Of a stretch of 64,000 nucleotides of DNA, positions 1 to 8,954 are shown piece by piece; positions within the stretch are counted from its first letter, which is position 1; the number at the start of each line of letters is the position of its first letter. The stretch is from the NCBI GenBank assembly GCA_942493375.1, contig OW818698.1:3906001-3970000 (forward strand), in the 5' to 3' direction. The position numbers and the translations under genes were made by a program. The notes under the pieces are model-generated. The model did not search any database. It was not told where the DNA came from and saw nothing but the letters and a program-made list of their open reading frames with translations. Origin of the DNA: G942493375 sp942493375. Lineage in GTDB: Bacteria > Armatimonadota > UBA5829.

Positions 1-1
1 T

Positions 2-931
2 ACTTCCTCAAAGCCTTTATTTAACAGCGAACTTCATCTGTATAATGATGGATTCGAATACGCACCATCAGTAGAAGCGTCACGCTATAGATATTTTACC
101 AGTGCTTTGCTGGGTGAATATATGACCGCCAGTTTTGCCTGGGGCCAATGGCAAAAGCCGGAAATTGCGCGTATACATTCAGCTACTCCTGGAATTCTGA
201 CTGACCTCAAGCGAGTGAAGGATTACTGCAGGGAGATATCCAAAAACTATAAAGACTCAGAGCTTGCTGTACTGGTTACTGAAGAGAATTATTATCGTGC
301 AGCAGCAAGTCCCCAAGAGCAGATGCTAAAGCCTTTACCAGTGTTATATGCTAAAATGTCTGCACTCGGAAGACCTTGGCGGTATATTTTGGAAGATGAC
401 CTGTCCAAGTTTAAGAAAGGAACGATTGTCATCTGGACTAACGGCATGAAACAGGCATCAGCTAAATTACTGGTCAGCATGCCTAGAACAGTGAAGCTGG
501 TTGCCATTGGAAGTGCCCCACAGTCCGATGAGTATTCTAATCCCCTGCCGGGAAGTCTCAAAGCTGGTCTGCAAAAGCGTTGTGAGATTGTAAATAGTAT
601 TGAAAAGAGCAAAGCTTTACTTACACAGAAAGGCCTGCCTTCCCAATACCAGCAGATTGAAAATGTTGGATACCTTGTCTGGAGTCCTGAAAGAGGTCAT
701 ATTAGCTGTGCAGTTCCCAATGCTGCGCTTGAAGTGAAATGGGTAAGGAATGACGATGGTCTGGTCTTGGCTATAATAAACAATACCCGAAAAACAAAGT
801 CAGCTCCCTTGCCATGGAGCACTGGTCAGAAAAGAGTCATAGACTTGTTAACCAAGAAATCACTCACTACTGCTGAAAAAAATAACACTCAGTTTGGGCC
901 ATTGGGTGTTCGGATGTTTCTAATTAAATGA
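2..931 (+). CDS. Secreted glycoside hydrolase-like protein, C-terminal part (5' end outside window)
   Basis: The frame is open from the first full codon and ends at a TGA at 929-931, giving the last 309 residues. The first visible segment contains NSELHLYNDG, followed about 25 residues later by ALLGEYMTASFAWGQW. This pairing resembles the end of a clan GH-A TIM barrel (GH42/GH5-like), in which the Glu of 'NSE' would be the nucleophile. The following ~150 residues look like an alpha/beta (glutamine-amidotransferase-like) domain, and the last ~60 residues like a beta-sandwich. A TTG at 107 could be read as a start, but the upstream coding continuity argues against it. The family is inferred from short motifs only. 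The gene sits directly upstream of a secreted beta-helix protein, which suggests a polysaccharide-degradation context. Confidence 0.6.
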   Translation, partial: TSSKPLFNSELHLYNDGFEYAPSVEASRYRYFTSALLGEYMTASFAWGQWQKPEIARIHSATPGILTDLKRVKDYCREISKNYKDSELAVLVTEENYYRAAASPQEQMLKPLPVLYAKMSALGRPWRYILEDDLSKFKKGTIVIWTNGMKQASAKLLVSMPRTVKLVAIGSAPQSDEYSNPLPGSLKAGLQKRCEIVNSIEKSKALLTQKGLPSQYQQIENVGYLVWSPERGHISCAVPNAALEVKWVRNDDGLVLAIINNTRKTKSAPLPWSTGQKRVIDLLTKKSLTTAEKNNTQFGPLGVRMFLIK

Positions 932-960
932 TAACCCGTGATATTTATAGGAGGCAACAA

Positions 961-3669
961 ATGTTTCACCGAAATCGAATTGTAGCGATCAGCGTATTAC
1001 TACTGACTGCTGCACTCATTGTTCTTGTCGGCATTCCTTGCCTGGCGGACCAGACTCTTTATGTCAGTCCATCGGGAAATGACACATGGTCCGGTACCTC
1101 AGCCACAGCAGTCGGTAATGATGGTCCACTGGCTACTCTCAACGGGGCCAGGCTGGCTGCTCGCAAGTATGCGGCTAATGGCATAGTAAAGATTGTGTTT
1201 GCAGGTGGCAGGTATGAACTGACAGCACCGGTTGTGTTTGATAAAGAAGATAGCGGTGCAAAAAATGCTCCTGTAGTTTATATGGCTGCTCCTGGAGCGA
1301 AACCAGTCTTCTCAGGAGGTCGTAGGCTTAGTGGTTTTACGCTGAGAAGCGATGGATTGTGGCAAGCCCGTGTACCCGGAGTTGCTGAAGGTAGATGGTA
1401 TTTTGAACAGCTCTGGATAAATGGGCGCAGAGCAGTACGCGCAAGAACTCCTAATGCTGGCTATCTGCGTATGGCAGGTCAGGCTGGAACAGGATTAAAT
1501 CCTGCAACTGGAAAAACTGAGGACCTTTCCCGATGGGCGATAGTTGCCTCATCCAAGGACTTCCAGCGGATCTCCAATCTGACAACTCAAGAGCTGAATG
1601 ATGTTGAAGTCACGACATATTCTTCCTGGGAGACTGCAAAACATAAAATCACTGCCCTGGATTCTGCGGATTCTCTGATCAAATTGAGTATAGATAATCT
1701 GTGGGCTTTTACTATGGGAAATGTGGGGGCACCACGCTACCATCTGGAGAACTATCGGGGTGCTTTGGATGCTCCTGGCGAATGGTTCCTGGGTAGAGAC
1801 GGAGTTCTTCTCTACAAACCATTGAAGGGACAAAAGATACAGACAGCTGTAGCCTATGCTCCGGTGGTGACTGATTTCTTGGTTTTTGCCGGTGATTATG
1901 TGGCAGGTAAAACAGTAGAGAATATCGAATTCCGTGGTCTGACATTTGAGCATTCGCAGTATATACTGCCAAAGACAGGACACAGGACCGGACAGGCAGA
2001 AGTCGATGTAGATGCTGTAATAACTGCTAATAATGCACAGAATATTAAGTTTGATAAGTGCAATATTCAGCACATCGGCAAATATGCATTCTGGTTCAGA
2101 CTTGGTAGCAAAGATTGCTCAATCACACGCTCATTAATTGAAGATATGGGTGCTGGTGGAGTCAAGATAGGTGAGTTTGGCTACAATGCTGATGACAATG
2201 CACTGGTCAAACGCATTATTGTTGATAACAATATCATCAGGGGCGGTGGCAGAATCCAAACAGCTGGAATCGGTGTGTTAATAGGTCATAGCCCTGATAA
2301 CCAGGTCACCCATAACGATATATCTGATCTTTATTATACATGTGTCTCGGTCGGTTGGAGTTGGGGATACGGGCCAAGCAATGCAGTTAACAATAAGATA
2401 GACTTTAACCACATGCACCATATTGGTTATGGCATGCTTTCGGATATGGGAGCAGTATATACACTGGGGATATCACCCGGTACTACTGTTAGTAACAATG
2501 TAGTGCACGATGTCAATGCACACCAATATGGTGGATGGGGCTTATATAACGACGAAGGCAGTACCCACATCACATTGGAAAACAACTTGATCTACCGATG
2601 CAATACAGGTGGATATCACCAGCATTATGGCAAAGAAAACCACTTTACAAATAATATCATTGCTTATTGTGGAGATTTTCAGGTCATACGCTCCAGGCAG
2701 GAAGAGCACACATCGTTTACCTTTGATCACAATATAGTGCTCTTTGATACCAGTCCTCTTGGCAGTAACTGGAGTAATGAAAAGTACATCATTAATAACA
2801 ACCTGTATTACAACAGCGCTGGCAAGGATTTTACCTTTTCAGGCGCCACATTTGCGGCGTGGAAAGCACGCGGACACGATGTGAACAGTATAATAGCTAA
2901 TCCGATGTTCCGCGATCCTGCAAAGATAGACTTCAGGATTAAACCTGGTTCTCCAGCTTCGAAAATAGGTTTCAAACCGTTTGATTATAATAAGGCTGGC
3001 GTTTATGGAGACAAGGCCTGGAAAGCTCTGGCAAGAACCTACACCTATCCGGTTGCAGAGAAAGTCAAAGCTCCACCGACACCAAAATCCATCGCCAACA
3101 ATTTTGAGAATACTGGTGTAGGTGGATATCCTCTGAGTTTTGGAACATTAAACACTGAAGGCAAGGGAGAGAGTGTTGCCGTTACAGATGAGACCGCTGC
3201 GTCAGGTAAACATTCCCTCAAGTTTGTCGATAATGCGGGTTTGAGTCAGAACTTTGTTCCTCATATAGACATCAGGGTTACACGCGAAGACAGTGCCGTG
3301 ATTCTCTGCGACTTCGATGTTCGTGTAGAACAGGGCAGCAGGTTCTGGCATGAATGGAGAGACTGGTTGGTCGATCCATATATCGTAGGTCCAAATATAC
3401 GCATATTTGATGGCAAACTGGTGGTTAATGGGCAGCCATTAATGGACATCCCGCTTGGCGTATGGACACATATAAAAATTTCTTGTGGTATAGGAAAAAA
3501 AGCTACTGGAAAATGGAATTTAGCAGTCACAGTCCCGGGTCAGTCTGAACAATCGTTCAAAGACCTGAGATGTGGAATGGACAGCTTTAAGAAAGTAACA
3601 TATCTAAACTTTGTTGCCGAAGCTGAACAGAAGGCAGTGTTTTATCTGGATAACGTGAATTTTAGATAA
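961..3669 (+). CDS. Secreted right-handed parallel beta-helix protein with C-terminal lectin-like domain
   Basis: The protein has 902 residues. I place the start at ATG 961 because TAGGAGG ends about 7 bases upstream and the N-terminus is then a textbook signal peptide (residues ~1-31, cleaved near LADQ). An in-frame ATG at 928 overlaps the previous stop but has no ribosome site. After the signal come LYVSPSGNDTWSG and PLATLNGARLAAR, the standard entry of carbohydrate-active beta-helix proteins. Residues ~310-650 hold many short N-rich coils (NNIIRGGG, NNVVHDV, ENNLIYRC) of a parallel beta-helix. The last ~180 residues look like a jelly-roll/LamG-type domain. Known relatives include pectin-type lyases and GH141-like enzymes; the exact activity cannot be assigned. 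It is probably periplasmic or surface-exposed and may be co-transcribed with the upstream hydrolase. Confidence 0.75.
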   Translation: MFHRNRIVAISVLLLTAALIVLVGIPCLADQTLYVSPSGNDTWSGTSATAVGNDGPLATLNGARLAARKYAANGIVKIVFAGGRYELTAPVVFDKEDSGAKNAPVVYMAAPGAKPVFSGGRRLSGFTLRSDGLWQARVPGVAEGRWYFEQLWINGRRAVRARTPNAGYLRMAGQAGTGLNPATGKTEDLSRWAIVASSKDFQRISNLTTQELNDVEVTTYSSWETAKHKITALDSADSLIKLSIDNLWAFTMGNVGAPRYHLENYRGALDAPGEWFLGRDGVLLYKPLKGQKIQTAVAYAPVVTDFLVFAGDYVAGKTVENIEFRGLTFEHSQYILPKTGHRTGQAEVDVDAVITANNAQNIKFDKCNIQHIGKYAFWFRLGSKDCSITRSLIEDMGAGGVKIGEFGYNADDNALVKRIIVDNNIIRGGGRIQTAGIGVLIGHSPDNQVTHNDISDLYYTCVSVGWSWGYGPSNAVNNKIDFNHMHHIGYGMLSDMGAVYTLGISPGTTVSNNVVHDVNAHQYGGWGLYNDEGSTHITLENNLIYRCNTGGYHQHYGKENHFTNNIIAYCGDFQVIRSRQEEHTSFTFDHNIVLFDTSPLGSNWSNEKYIINNNLYYNSAGKDFTFSGATFAAWKARGHDVNSIIANPMFRDPAKIDFRIKPGSPASKIGFKPFDYNKAGVYGDKAWKALARTYTYPVAEKVKAPPTPKSIANNFENTGVGGYPLSFGTLNTEGKGESVAVTDETAASGKHSLKFVDNAGLSQNFVPHIDIRVTREDSAVILCDFDVRVEQGSRFWHEWRDWLVDPYIVGPNIRIFDGKLVVNGQPLMDIPLGVWTHIKISCGIGKKATGKWNLAVTVPGQSEQSFKDLRCGMDSFKKVTYLNFVAEAEQKAVFYLDNVNFR

Positions 3670-3681
3670 GATCCTAACAAA

Positions 3682-3732
3682 ATAATAGAGAGCGGACTAA
3701 TTGGTGGTTTTAATTTGTCCGCTCTCTATTAT
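3682..3732 (+). terminator. 16-bp perfect inverted repeat after the beta-helix gene
   Basis: Arms 3682-3697 and 3717-3732 are perfectly complementary, with a 19-base loop. There is no T-run directly after the stem, so it may act by structure alone or as an mRNA 3' end stabiliser. It lies 12 bases after the stop codon. Confidence 0.65.
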
Positions 3733-3813
3733 GATACATGCAACTGATAAATATATAACATTCAATATAAGCAAGCAAATACAAATATTCACAAAACTTT
3801 TTTCGTGCCTTCG

Positions 3814-3842
3814 TTGACATTATCAAGATGGTGTGTTACATT
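3814..3842 (+). promoter_or_regulatory. Sigma70-type promoter for the 3881 gene
   Basis: A perfect -35 box TTGACA (3814-3819) and a -10 box TACATT (3837-3842, 4 of 6) are separated by 17 bases. They lie about 40 bases upstream of the ATG. Confidence 0.6.
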
Positions 3843-3880
3843 AACGGATAGCGTCTAATAGACAAGGTGGAGTTCTGTCA

Positions 3881-5887
3881 ATGATTAAGCGGAATAACCC
3901 AAACCTGCGTATGGTCAGTTGGTTCCTGACTTTTGTAATGATACTGCCCCTTATTGCCACAATTACCGAAGCTGCTGTGGTCAATTTTCTATCCCCTCTT
4001 CCGGGCCAGGCTAATACTGGTAGATATGTTGAGGTGGCTGTCAGTTTTAATACTCAGTCTGACCTCGCTATCTCAAAACTGGAATTGTGGATTGACGGAA
4101 AGATTTATGCAAAGAAAATTATCACTAGGCCGGAAAGCCGGGGAGTCTGTTCATTCCAGTGGGATACAGCTGGCTATGTAAATGGATCGCACTTCCTGCT
4201 CGTTAAGATGTTTGCGGGCACTAGAGAGATTGCGTCCATTTCCGGAGCCGGCAGTGTTGGAGCCAGTAACTCTGATATTATTCCTCCTCTGGTTAAGATA
4301 ACTAATATCAAACCAGGAAGCAGCATCAAGGGTGTGCAGGCTATTAAGTTGTCCGCTTTGGACAACAGTGGCCAGTCTCCTCTTGTCAGCCTCCTTGTTG
4401 ACCAGAAGCTAAAATTACTGAAGAATACTCCGCCATATATATATGATCTCGATACAACCGGCTACGACGATGGACGACACGAGATCCAGACATATGCATT
4501 TGATACCGAAGGCAATAAGAGTGATGTTGTCACATTGAATGTAGTGTTTGCAAATGGCAAGGTAACCTCTGCCAATGTGGATGCACCAGCTGAAGTCATT
4601 GAGCGTGTAGCGAGTGTTCCCAGTGCTGTAGTTCCAAATCAGGTAGTGATTGAGGATGAGCCTGCTGCAAGAGCTACAGAATCAACAGCACCTGTATCGC
4701 TCAATACGAATAGAGTGTCTGTTTCTGCAACTGCACCTGGGCAGATTATAAAGACAACCGTTAAACCTGTCACCAAGACAGTGGTTTCAACTCCGAAACC
4801 TGTTGTAAAATCTGAAGTTGCTGTGGCGCCAGTTGCACCAAAGGTTGTTGTTACTAAAACTGTCGAACCAGAGGTTAAAGTTGTTGCAATAACACCTGAA
4901 GTTGTTATTCCCAAACCAGTTGAATCTGTTAAGACGGTGGAAGTGCCAGTCAATATTCAGACTACACCGGCTAAACCCAAAATGACCGAGCAGATTGTTG
5001 TTGCTAAGCTGGAAACAGTTGAGCGTCCCAGTGCCAGACTCAGCAGTTCATTTAAGACTGTTACAGCATCCAGAAATCCAGTCAAAGTTCGTGTTGATCG
5101 TCCTCTGGTTATGGCTTCCTCCAGAATCGCAGTTCCTGCAGTTCCGGCATATGTGAAACCGATACCGGTGAAGGTTGTAAAGACAGTTCAACCAAAGGCG
5201 GTACCAGTTGCCGTTAAGCCGGTAGTCAAGGCTAAAGTCATAGCTGTTGTTCCTGAGATTCCTGCTAAAGCCCCTGTCGTTGTGGTACCGGTTAAGAAAG
5301 CACCGGTTGTTGCAGTGCAGCCGAAACCAGTTGTAACCCCCAAGGTTATCGTCCAGGTTCCAGTGAAGCGCGAATCTGTATCGAACCTAAAGATAAGCCA
5401 GAAACTGGTTGCTCAGAAGATGATGCTTCCAGAGAAGCCTCTTAAGGTAATGGAAACACCTGCACCTGCTCCTAAAGTAGCTAAAATACAGGTTCAGAAG
5501 CCAGTTAGAATGGCAATGGCTCCAACCGTCGCAAAGCAGAACTTCAAACAAGAAATGATGGTAAAGCCAACCAAGGCAGCTTATGATGTGAGAGCAACAG
5601 AGCTTCCAAAGTCAGGCAAAATGAAACTGCGTGACCTTGTGAAAACAATGGATGGCGTAGTGCTCTGGGATTCCAAGACCAGAACCGTTACCGCTTATGT
5701 GAAGAACATGAAGCTTGAACTAAGCATAAATAACGGACTTGTAAAAGTTAACGGTAAATCAATGAAGGTCAATCTTGTTCCTTACATTTCTAAGGGCAGG
5801 ACAATCATTGATGTCCGTCTCTACGACAAAGCCTGTATGGTTGCTGGTAAGAAGCAGCATACAGCATCAACAAAGACAACGAAGTAA
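3881..5887 (+). CDS. Secreted Ig-like / Val-Pro-Lys-rich / copper-amine-oxidase-N-like protein
   Basis: The protein has 668 residues. The start ATG 3881 follows AAGGTGG at 3864-3870, and residues 1-32 form a signal peptide. Residues ~33-120 and ~138-220 look like two bacterial Ig-like domains (LELWIDGK, VSLLVDQK and the matching 'W/Y DT..Y.DG.H' strands occur in both). Residues ~235-570 are a low-complexity stretch rich in Val, Pro, Lys and Ala with many PKPVV/APVV/VKPV units, probably an extended cell-wall or periplasm-spanning stalk. The last ~75 residues (LRDLVKTMDGVVLWD, VNGKSM, GRTIIDVRL) match the copper amine oxidase N-terminal-like domain that is frequent in bacterial surface proteins. 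It looks like a structural or adhesive envelope protein rather than an enzyme. The gene is monocistronic, with its own promoter and terminator. Confidence 0.7.
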   Translation: MIKRNNPNLRMVSWFLTFVMILPLIATITEAAVVNFLSPLPGQANTGRYVEVAVSFNTQSDLAISKLELWIDGKIYAKKIITRPESRGVCSFQWDTAGYVNGSHFLLVKMFAGTREIASISGAGSVGASNSDIIPPLVKITNIKPGSSIKGVQAIKLSALDNSGQSPLVSLLVDQKLKLLKNTPPYIYDLDTTGYDDGRHEIQTYAFDTEGNKSDVVTLNVVFANGKVTSANVDAPAEVIERVASVPSAVVPNQVVIEDEPAARATESTAPVSLNTNRVSVSATAPGQIIKTTVKPVTKTVVSTPKPVVKSEVAVAPVAPKVVVTKTVEPEVKVVAITPEVVIPKPVESVKTVEVPVNIQTTPAKPKMTEQIVVAKLETVERPSARLSSSFKTVTASRNPVKVRVDRPLVMASSRIAVPAVPAYVKPIPVKVVKTVQPKAVPVAVKPVVKAKVIAVVPEIPAKAPVVVVPVKKAPVVAVQPKPVVTPKVIVQVPVKRESVSNLKISQKLVAQKMMLPEKPLKVMETPAPAPKVAKIQVQKPVRMAMAPTVAKQNFKQEMMVKPTKAAYDVRATELPKSGKMKLRDLVKTMDGVVLWDSKTRTVTAYVKNMKLELSINNGLVKVNGKSMKVNLVPYISKGRTIIDVRLYDKACMVAGKKQHTASTKTTK

Positions 5888-5924
5888 CCCTGCATAACAA
5901 CGGAGACCAGAAGAACAGGGTTGC

Positions 5925-5959
5925 AAAGGGAGGGACAAAGGATTTGTCTCTCCCTTTTT
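5925..5959 (+). terminator. Intrinsic terminator after the 3881 gene
   Basis: A 15-bp stem (AAAGGGAGGGACAAA with its complement, one G-T pair) has a 3-base loop (GGA). Its 3' arm runs into TTTTT. Confidence 0.85.
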
Positions 5960-6077
5960 ACATGGTTTACCCGAAAAGAGAAAATTCATTTGCCGTGTGT
6001 TCTTGTCTCAACATCACACTCCATGATTAAGGAAATTGATGTGTTTGTATATTTACAACGAAATATTACTCTAGACA

Positions 6078-6105
6078 TTACCACTATGCACTGCTAGAGT
6101 ATAAT
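6078..6105 (+). promoter_or_regulatory. Likely promoter for the URO-D/isomerase cassette
   Basis: A perfect TATAAT lies at 6100-6105, with TTACCA (4 of 6) at 6078-6083 and a 16-base spacer. It is about 50 bases upstream of the first gene of the cassette. Confidence 0.5.
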
Positions 6106-6154
6106 AATTGGTATAACCAAAGTCAGACAGCATCCACAGGAGGTTCCAAGCATT

Positions 6155-7396
6155 ATGAATTCGCGTGAGAGAGTGATTGAAGCAGTTAACTTTCGGAAAC
6201 CTGACCGGGTGCCTGTTGACCTTGGGGGAATTCGGGCTTCCGGGATCAATGCTGTGGTTTACGATCAGCTTAAGAAGCGAATGGGTATTGATACTCCTAC
6301 AAAGATTCATGATTCTATGCAGATACTAGCAGAACTGGAAATGGAAGTCCTTGATCGTCTGCATGTGGACGTGGTGCCTCTGGAAGCTGCGACTGCTAAA
6401 TGGGCTGAGCAGGATGCATCTGTAGGAGTCGAGAGGGAACTGTTCTGTGGATTGAAAGTTCACTTTCCTCCTAATACAAAGATAGCTGTTGAACCCGATG
6501 GAAACTGGGTGCTATGCGGGCAGGACGACAAACCGTATGCCCGCATGCCAAAAGACGGACTGTATTTTGATTTTATCCGGTCAACTCTTAGCGGACACAC
6601 GATTGAACCAAATGCATTCAAACCCCGCACGGTAGTCTCCGACGAAGAACTCGAAGTTATGGCTGAGCGTTCCAAGAACCTTTATGAGAATACCGACAAG
6701 GCAATCCTTGGATGGGGCGCCAGCATCAGTATGATGGGGCTAAGCGCACTTTTATCGGACAATATAACCCAGGGATCCTTGGATGAGTGGCTGTGTATGC
6801 TGATGGTCGAAAAGGATACAGCCAATGAGATGATGGCACGCTATGTGGATGCTACGATCTCGTGTATGAAGATGTACCACCAGGCGGTCGGAGACCGGTG
6901 CTTTGCCTGGGGTGTTGCATCTGATGATGCCGGCACTCAGCGCAGTGAGTTGATAGCGCCACAGTTGTTTGAAGAGATGATCATCCCCCACTACAAGAGG
7001 CTGTGTGACTGGGTGCATGAGAATACTGGCTGGAAGACATATCTGCACTCGTGCGGATCAGTTTATAATTATATCCAGCAATGGATTGACGCCGGAATCG
7101 ATATTCTAAATCCTGTCCAGATATCGGCAGTCAATATGGAGCCGGAGCGTTTGCAGCGTGAGTTCGGTGGCAAGATTGTATTCTGGGGAGGCGGATGCGA
7201 CACACAGAGAGTTTTACCGCTTGGAACCCCGAAAGAAATCCGCGAGCATGTGCGCCAAAACATCGACATATTCGGCAGGGAAGGCGGATTTGTCTTTACC
7301 CAGGTCCATAATATCCAACAGAATGTACCGGTTGAAAATGTAGAGGCCATGTTCGATGCGGCTTATGAGTTTGGTGCAGCCGATTCTAATATCTAA
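6155..7396 (+). CDS. Uroporphyrinogen decarboxylase-superfamily protein (methyltransferase-like), copy 1
   Basis: The protein has 413 residues and its ATG is preceded by AGGAGG at 6138-6143. It begins MNSRERVIEAVNFRKPDRVPVD, the usual opening of URO-D superfamily proteins such as MtaA/CmuA-type corrinoid methyltransferases. It has the HSCGS motif (near residue 294) that supplies zinc ligands in the methyltransferase branch, then GGGCDTQ and a VHNIQQNVPVENV ending. True HemE proteins are shorter (about 340-360 residues) and keep a different N-terminal arginine motif, so this is not likely a heme enzyme. It is followed 36 bases later by a sugar-isomerase-fold gene, which suggests a catabolic role, perhaps methyl or C1 removal from a sugar or aromatic. 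The substrate is unknown. Confidence 0.8.
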   Translation: MNSRERVIEAVNFRKPDRVPVDLGGIRASGINAVVYDQLKKRMGIDTPTKIHDSMQILAELEMEVLDRLHVDVVPLEAATAKWAEQDASVGVERELFCGLKVHFPPNTKIAVEPDGNWVLCGQDDKPYARMPKDGLYFDFIRSTLSGHTIEPNAFKPRTVVSDEELEVMAERSKNLYENTDKAILGWGASISMMGLSALLSDNITQGSLDEWLCMLMVEKDTANEMMARYVDATISCMKMYHQAVGDRCFAWGVASDDAGTQRSELIAPQLFEEMIIPHYKRLCDWVHENTGWKTYLHSCGSVYNYIQQWIDAGIDILNPVQISAVNMEPERLQREFGGKIVFWGGGCDTQRVLPLGTPKEIREHVRQNIDIFGREGGFVFTQVHNIQQNVPVENVEAMFDAAYEFGAADSNI

Positions 7397-7432
7397 CATC
7401 AAATCTCTAACTTCTAAATCCAGGAGATTGCA

Positions 7433-8812
7433 ATGCCAGTAAAACCTAGACTTGGGTTCTGTCCTATTGGAAAGTTTGTTTTCAGTCATGAGGATGCTCT
7501 GCGGCAGAAGGGCATTCTTGAGCAGCGTATGAAAGGCTGGGAGGTTGATTTCGTTGGTATAGATGAAGTCATACCCGATGGCATGGTAAGGTCGCAGGAT
7601 CATGTTGAGCCGGTTGTTGAATTCTTTAAAAGCCAGAAGATAGATGCCCTCTTTATCCCTCACTGCAATTTTGGGACGGAAGGCGCTGCCGGGATGATTG
7701 CTCATAAGCTTGGTGTGCCTACATTGCTCTGGGGTCCACGGGATGAAGCTCCACTGGCCGATGGTTCCAGGTTGCGGGATTCTTTATGTGGACTGTTTGC
7801 TACCAGTAAAGTGCTTCACAAGCTCAATGTCACTTTTACCTATATTGAAAACTGCGGAGTTGATGATCCAGCATTTGTTGAAGGATTCGATACTTTCATG
7901 AGAGCGGCTAACGTTGTGAAGAAGGCCCGTGGAATGCGTATCGGTCAGATTGGGCAGCGGATAGATTTTTTCTGGACAACCATAATCAATGAGAGTGAAC
8001 TGCTGGAGCGTTATGGCGTAGAGATACTACCTATAGATATGGTTGAGTTTATAGAGCAGGTAAAGATGCTTGTAGTTGATCGCAAAGAGCAGTATGTGAA
8101 GGAAATCTCTGAAGCTTCTGTTAAGTTTGAAAGTTTCGATGACCAGGATGTCATCATAAACATGTATGCTGTCCGGGATGGTATGCTGGAGTTGGCGCGG
8201 GACAAGAAACTGGATGGGTTTGCTCTGCAGTCATTCAACAGTATCTGCGATGCGCTCGGATGTATGGTGGAGTATGCCTCTGCAATGGTATCCGATGCCG
8301 GAGTGCCTGTTGCGTGTGAGACCGACATACACGGCGCCATCAGCGCAATACTCCTGCAGGCTGCATCATATGACCAGGAGCCGATCATCTTTGCCGACCT
8401 GACTATCAGGCACCCGGAGAATGACAATGCTGTTCTAATCTGGCACTGCGCTTTTCCTGAAAGTCTGGCAAATCCCAATAAAAAATCCACAGTCGGTCCT
8501 CACTGGATACTCCCAGGTATACCTCCAGGTTCATGCCACTGGGAGCTTAAAGACGGTCCATTAACCATTTACAGATTCGATGGAGACAATGGGCAGTATG
8601 AATCTCTGTCAGGTGAAGGTAAAGCCGTTCCCGGACCAGAGACTCTGAATACTTATGTCTGGATGGAAGTGAATGACTGGCCGGTCTGGGAAAGAGCATT
8701 CATCGAAGGCCCGTATATCCACCATGTAGCCTGCTGCTATGGCAATTACTCCAAAGTTATCACTGAAGCTGCCAGATATATACCGGATCTGTTGCACAGT
8801 GAACTGCCGTAG
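7433..8812 (+). CDS. L-fucose/L-arabinose isomerase-fold protein
   Basis: The protein has 459 residues and a start supported by AGGAGA five bases upstream. Its opening (RLGFCPIGKFVFSHEDA) and size fit the FucI/AraA-like superfamily of metal-dependent ketol isomerases. Candidate metal ligands are present: the Glu in CETDIHGA, the Asp in FADLTIRHPEND and the His in WHCAF or in GPYIHH near the C-terminus, in the order expected for the Glu-Asp-His site of fucose isomerase. The neighbours are a URO-D family protein upstream and a Gfo/Idh/MocA oxidoreductase downstream, so a small sugar-catabolism unit is likely. The substrate cannot be told; many members of this family are uncharacterised. Confidence 0.75.
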   Translation: MPVKPRLGFCPIGKFVFSHEDALRQKGILEQRMKGWEVDFVGIDEVIPDGMVRSQDHVEPVVEFFKSQKIDALFIPHCNFGTEGAAGMIAHKLGVPTLLWGPRDEAPLADGSRLRDSLCGLFATSKVLHKLNVTFTYIENCGVDDPAFVEGFDTFMRAANVVKKARGMRIGQIGQRIDFFWTTIINESELLERYGVEILPIDMVEFIEQVKMLVVDRKEQYVKEISEASVKFESFDDQDVIINMYAVRDGMLELARDKKLDGFALQSFNSICDALGCMVEYASAMVSDAGVPVACETDIHGAISAILLQAASYDQEPIIFADLTIRHPENDNAVLIWHCAFPESLANPNKKSTVGPHWILPGIPPGSCHWELKDGPLTIYRFDGDNGQYESLSGEGKAVPGPETLNTYVWMEVNDWPVWERAFIEGPYIHHVACCYGNYSKVITEAARYIPDLLHSELP

Positions 8813-8896
8813 GAACGGGCATTAGAAAGGAAGACTTTAGATTTCATGCTTTAGGAAGGGAATTACTCACCTGAAGCCTGAAGTCTGGTTTTGCTG

Positions 8897-8902
8897 TATA
8901 AT
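8897..8902 (+). promoter_or_regulatory. Isolated perfect -10 box upstream of the Gfo/Idh gene
   Basis: TATAAT lies 53 bases before the ATG in the 142-base spacer. No good -35 box is visible at 16-18 bases. A small hairpin AGCCT/AGGCT follows at 8914-8926. Confidence 0.35.
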
Positions 8903-8954
8903 GTGTTGTACTTTGAGCCTTAAAGGCTGAAAATATTCAGGAGTGGATTGAAAT

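Noticed and set aside
4639..4953. Thr/Val-rich minus-strand frame inside the 3881 gene
   Set aside because: It is the reverse reading of the Val/Pro/Lys-rich low-complexity stalk, with no ribosome site.
6155..7396. hemE (true uroporphyrinogen decarboxylase)
   Set aside because: The HSCG zinc motif, the length and the sugar-gene neighbours point to the methyltransferase-like branch instead.
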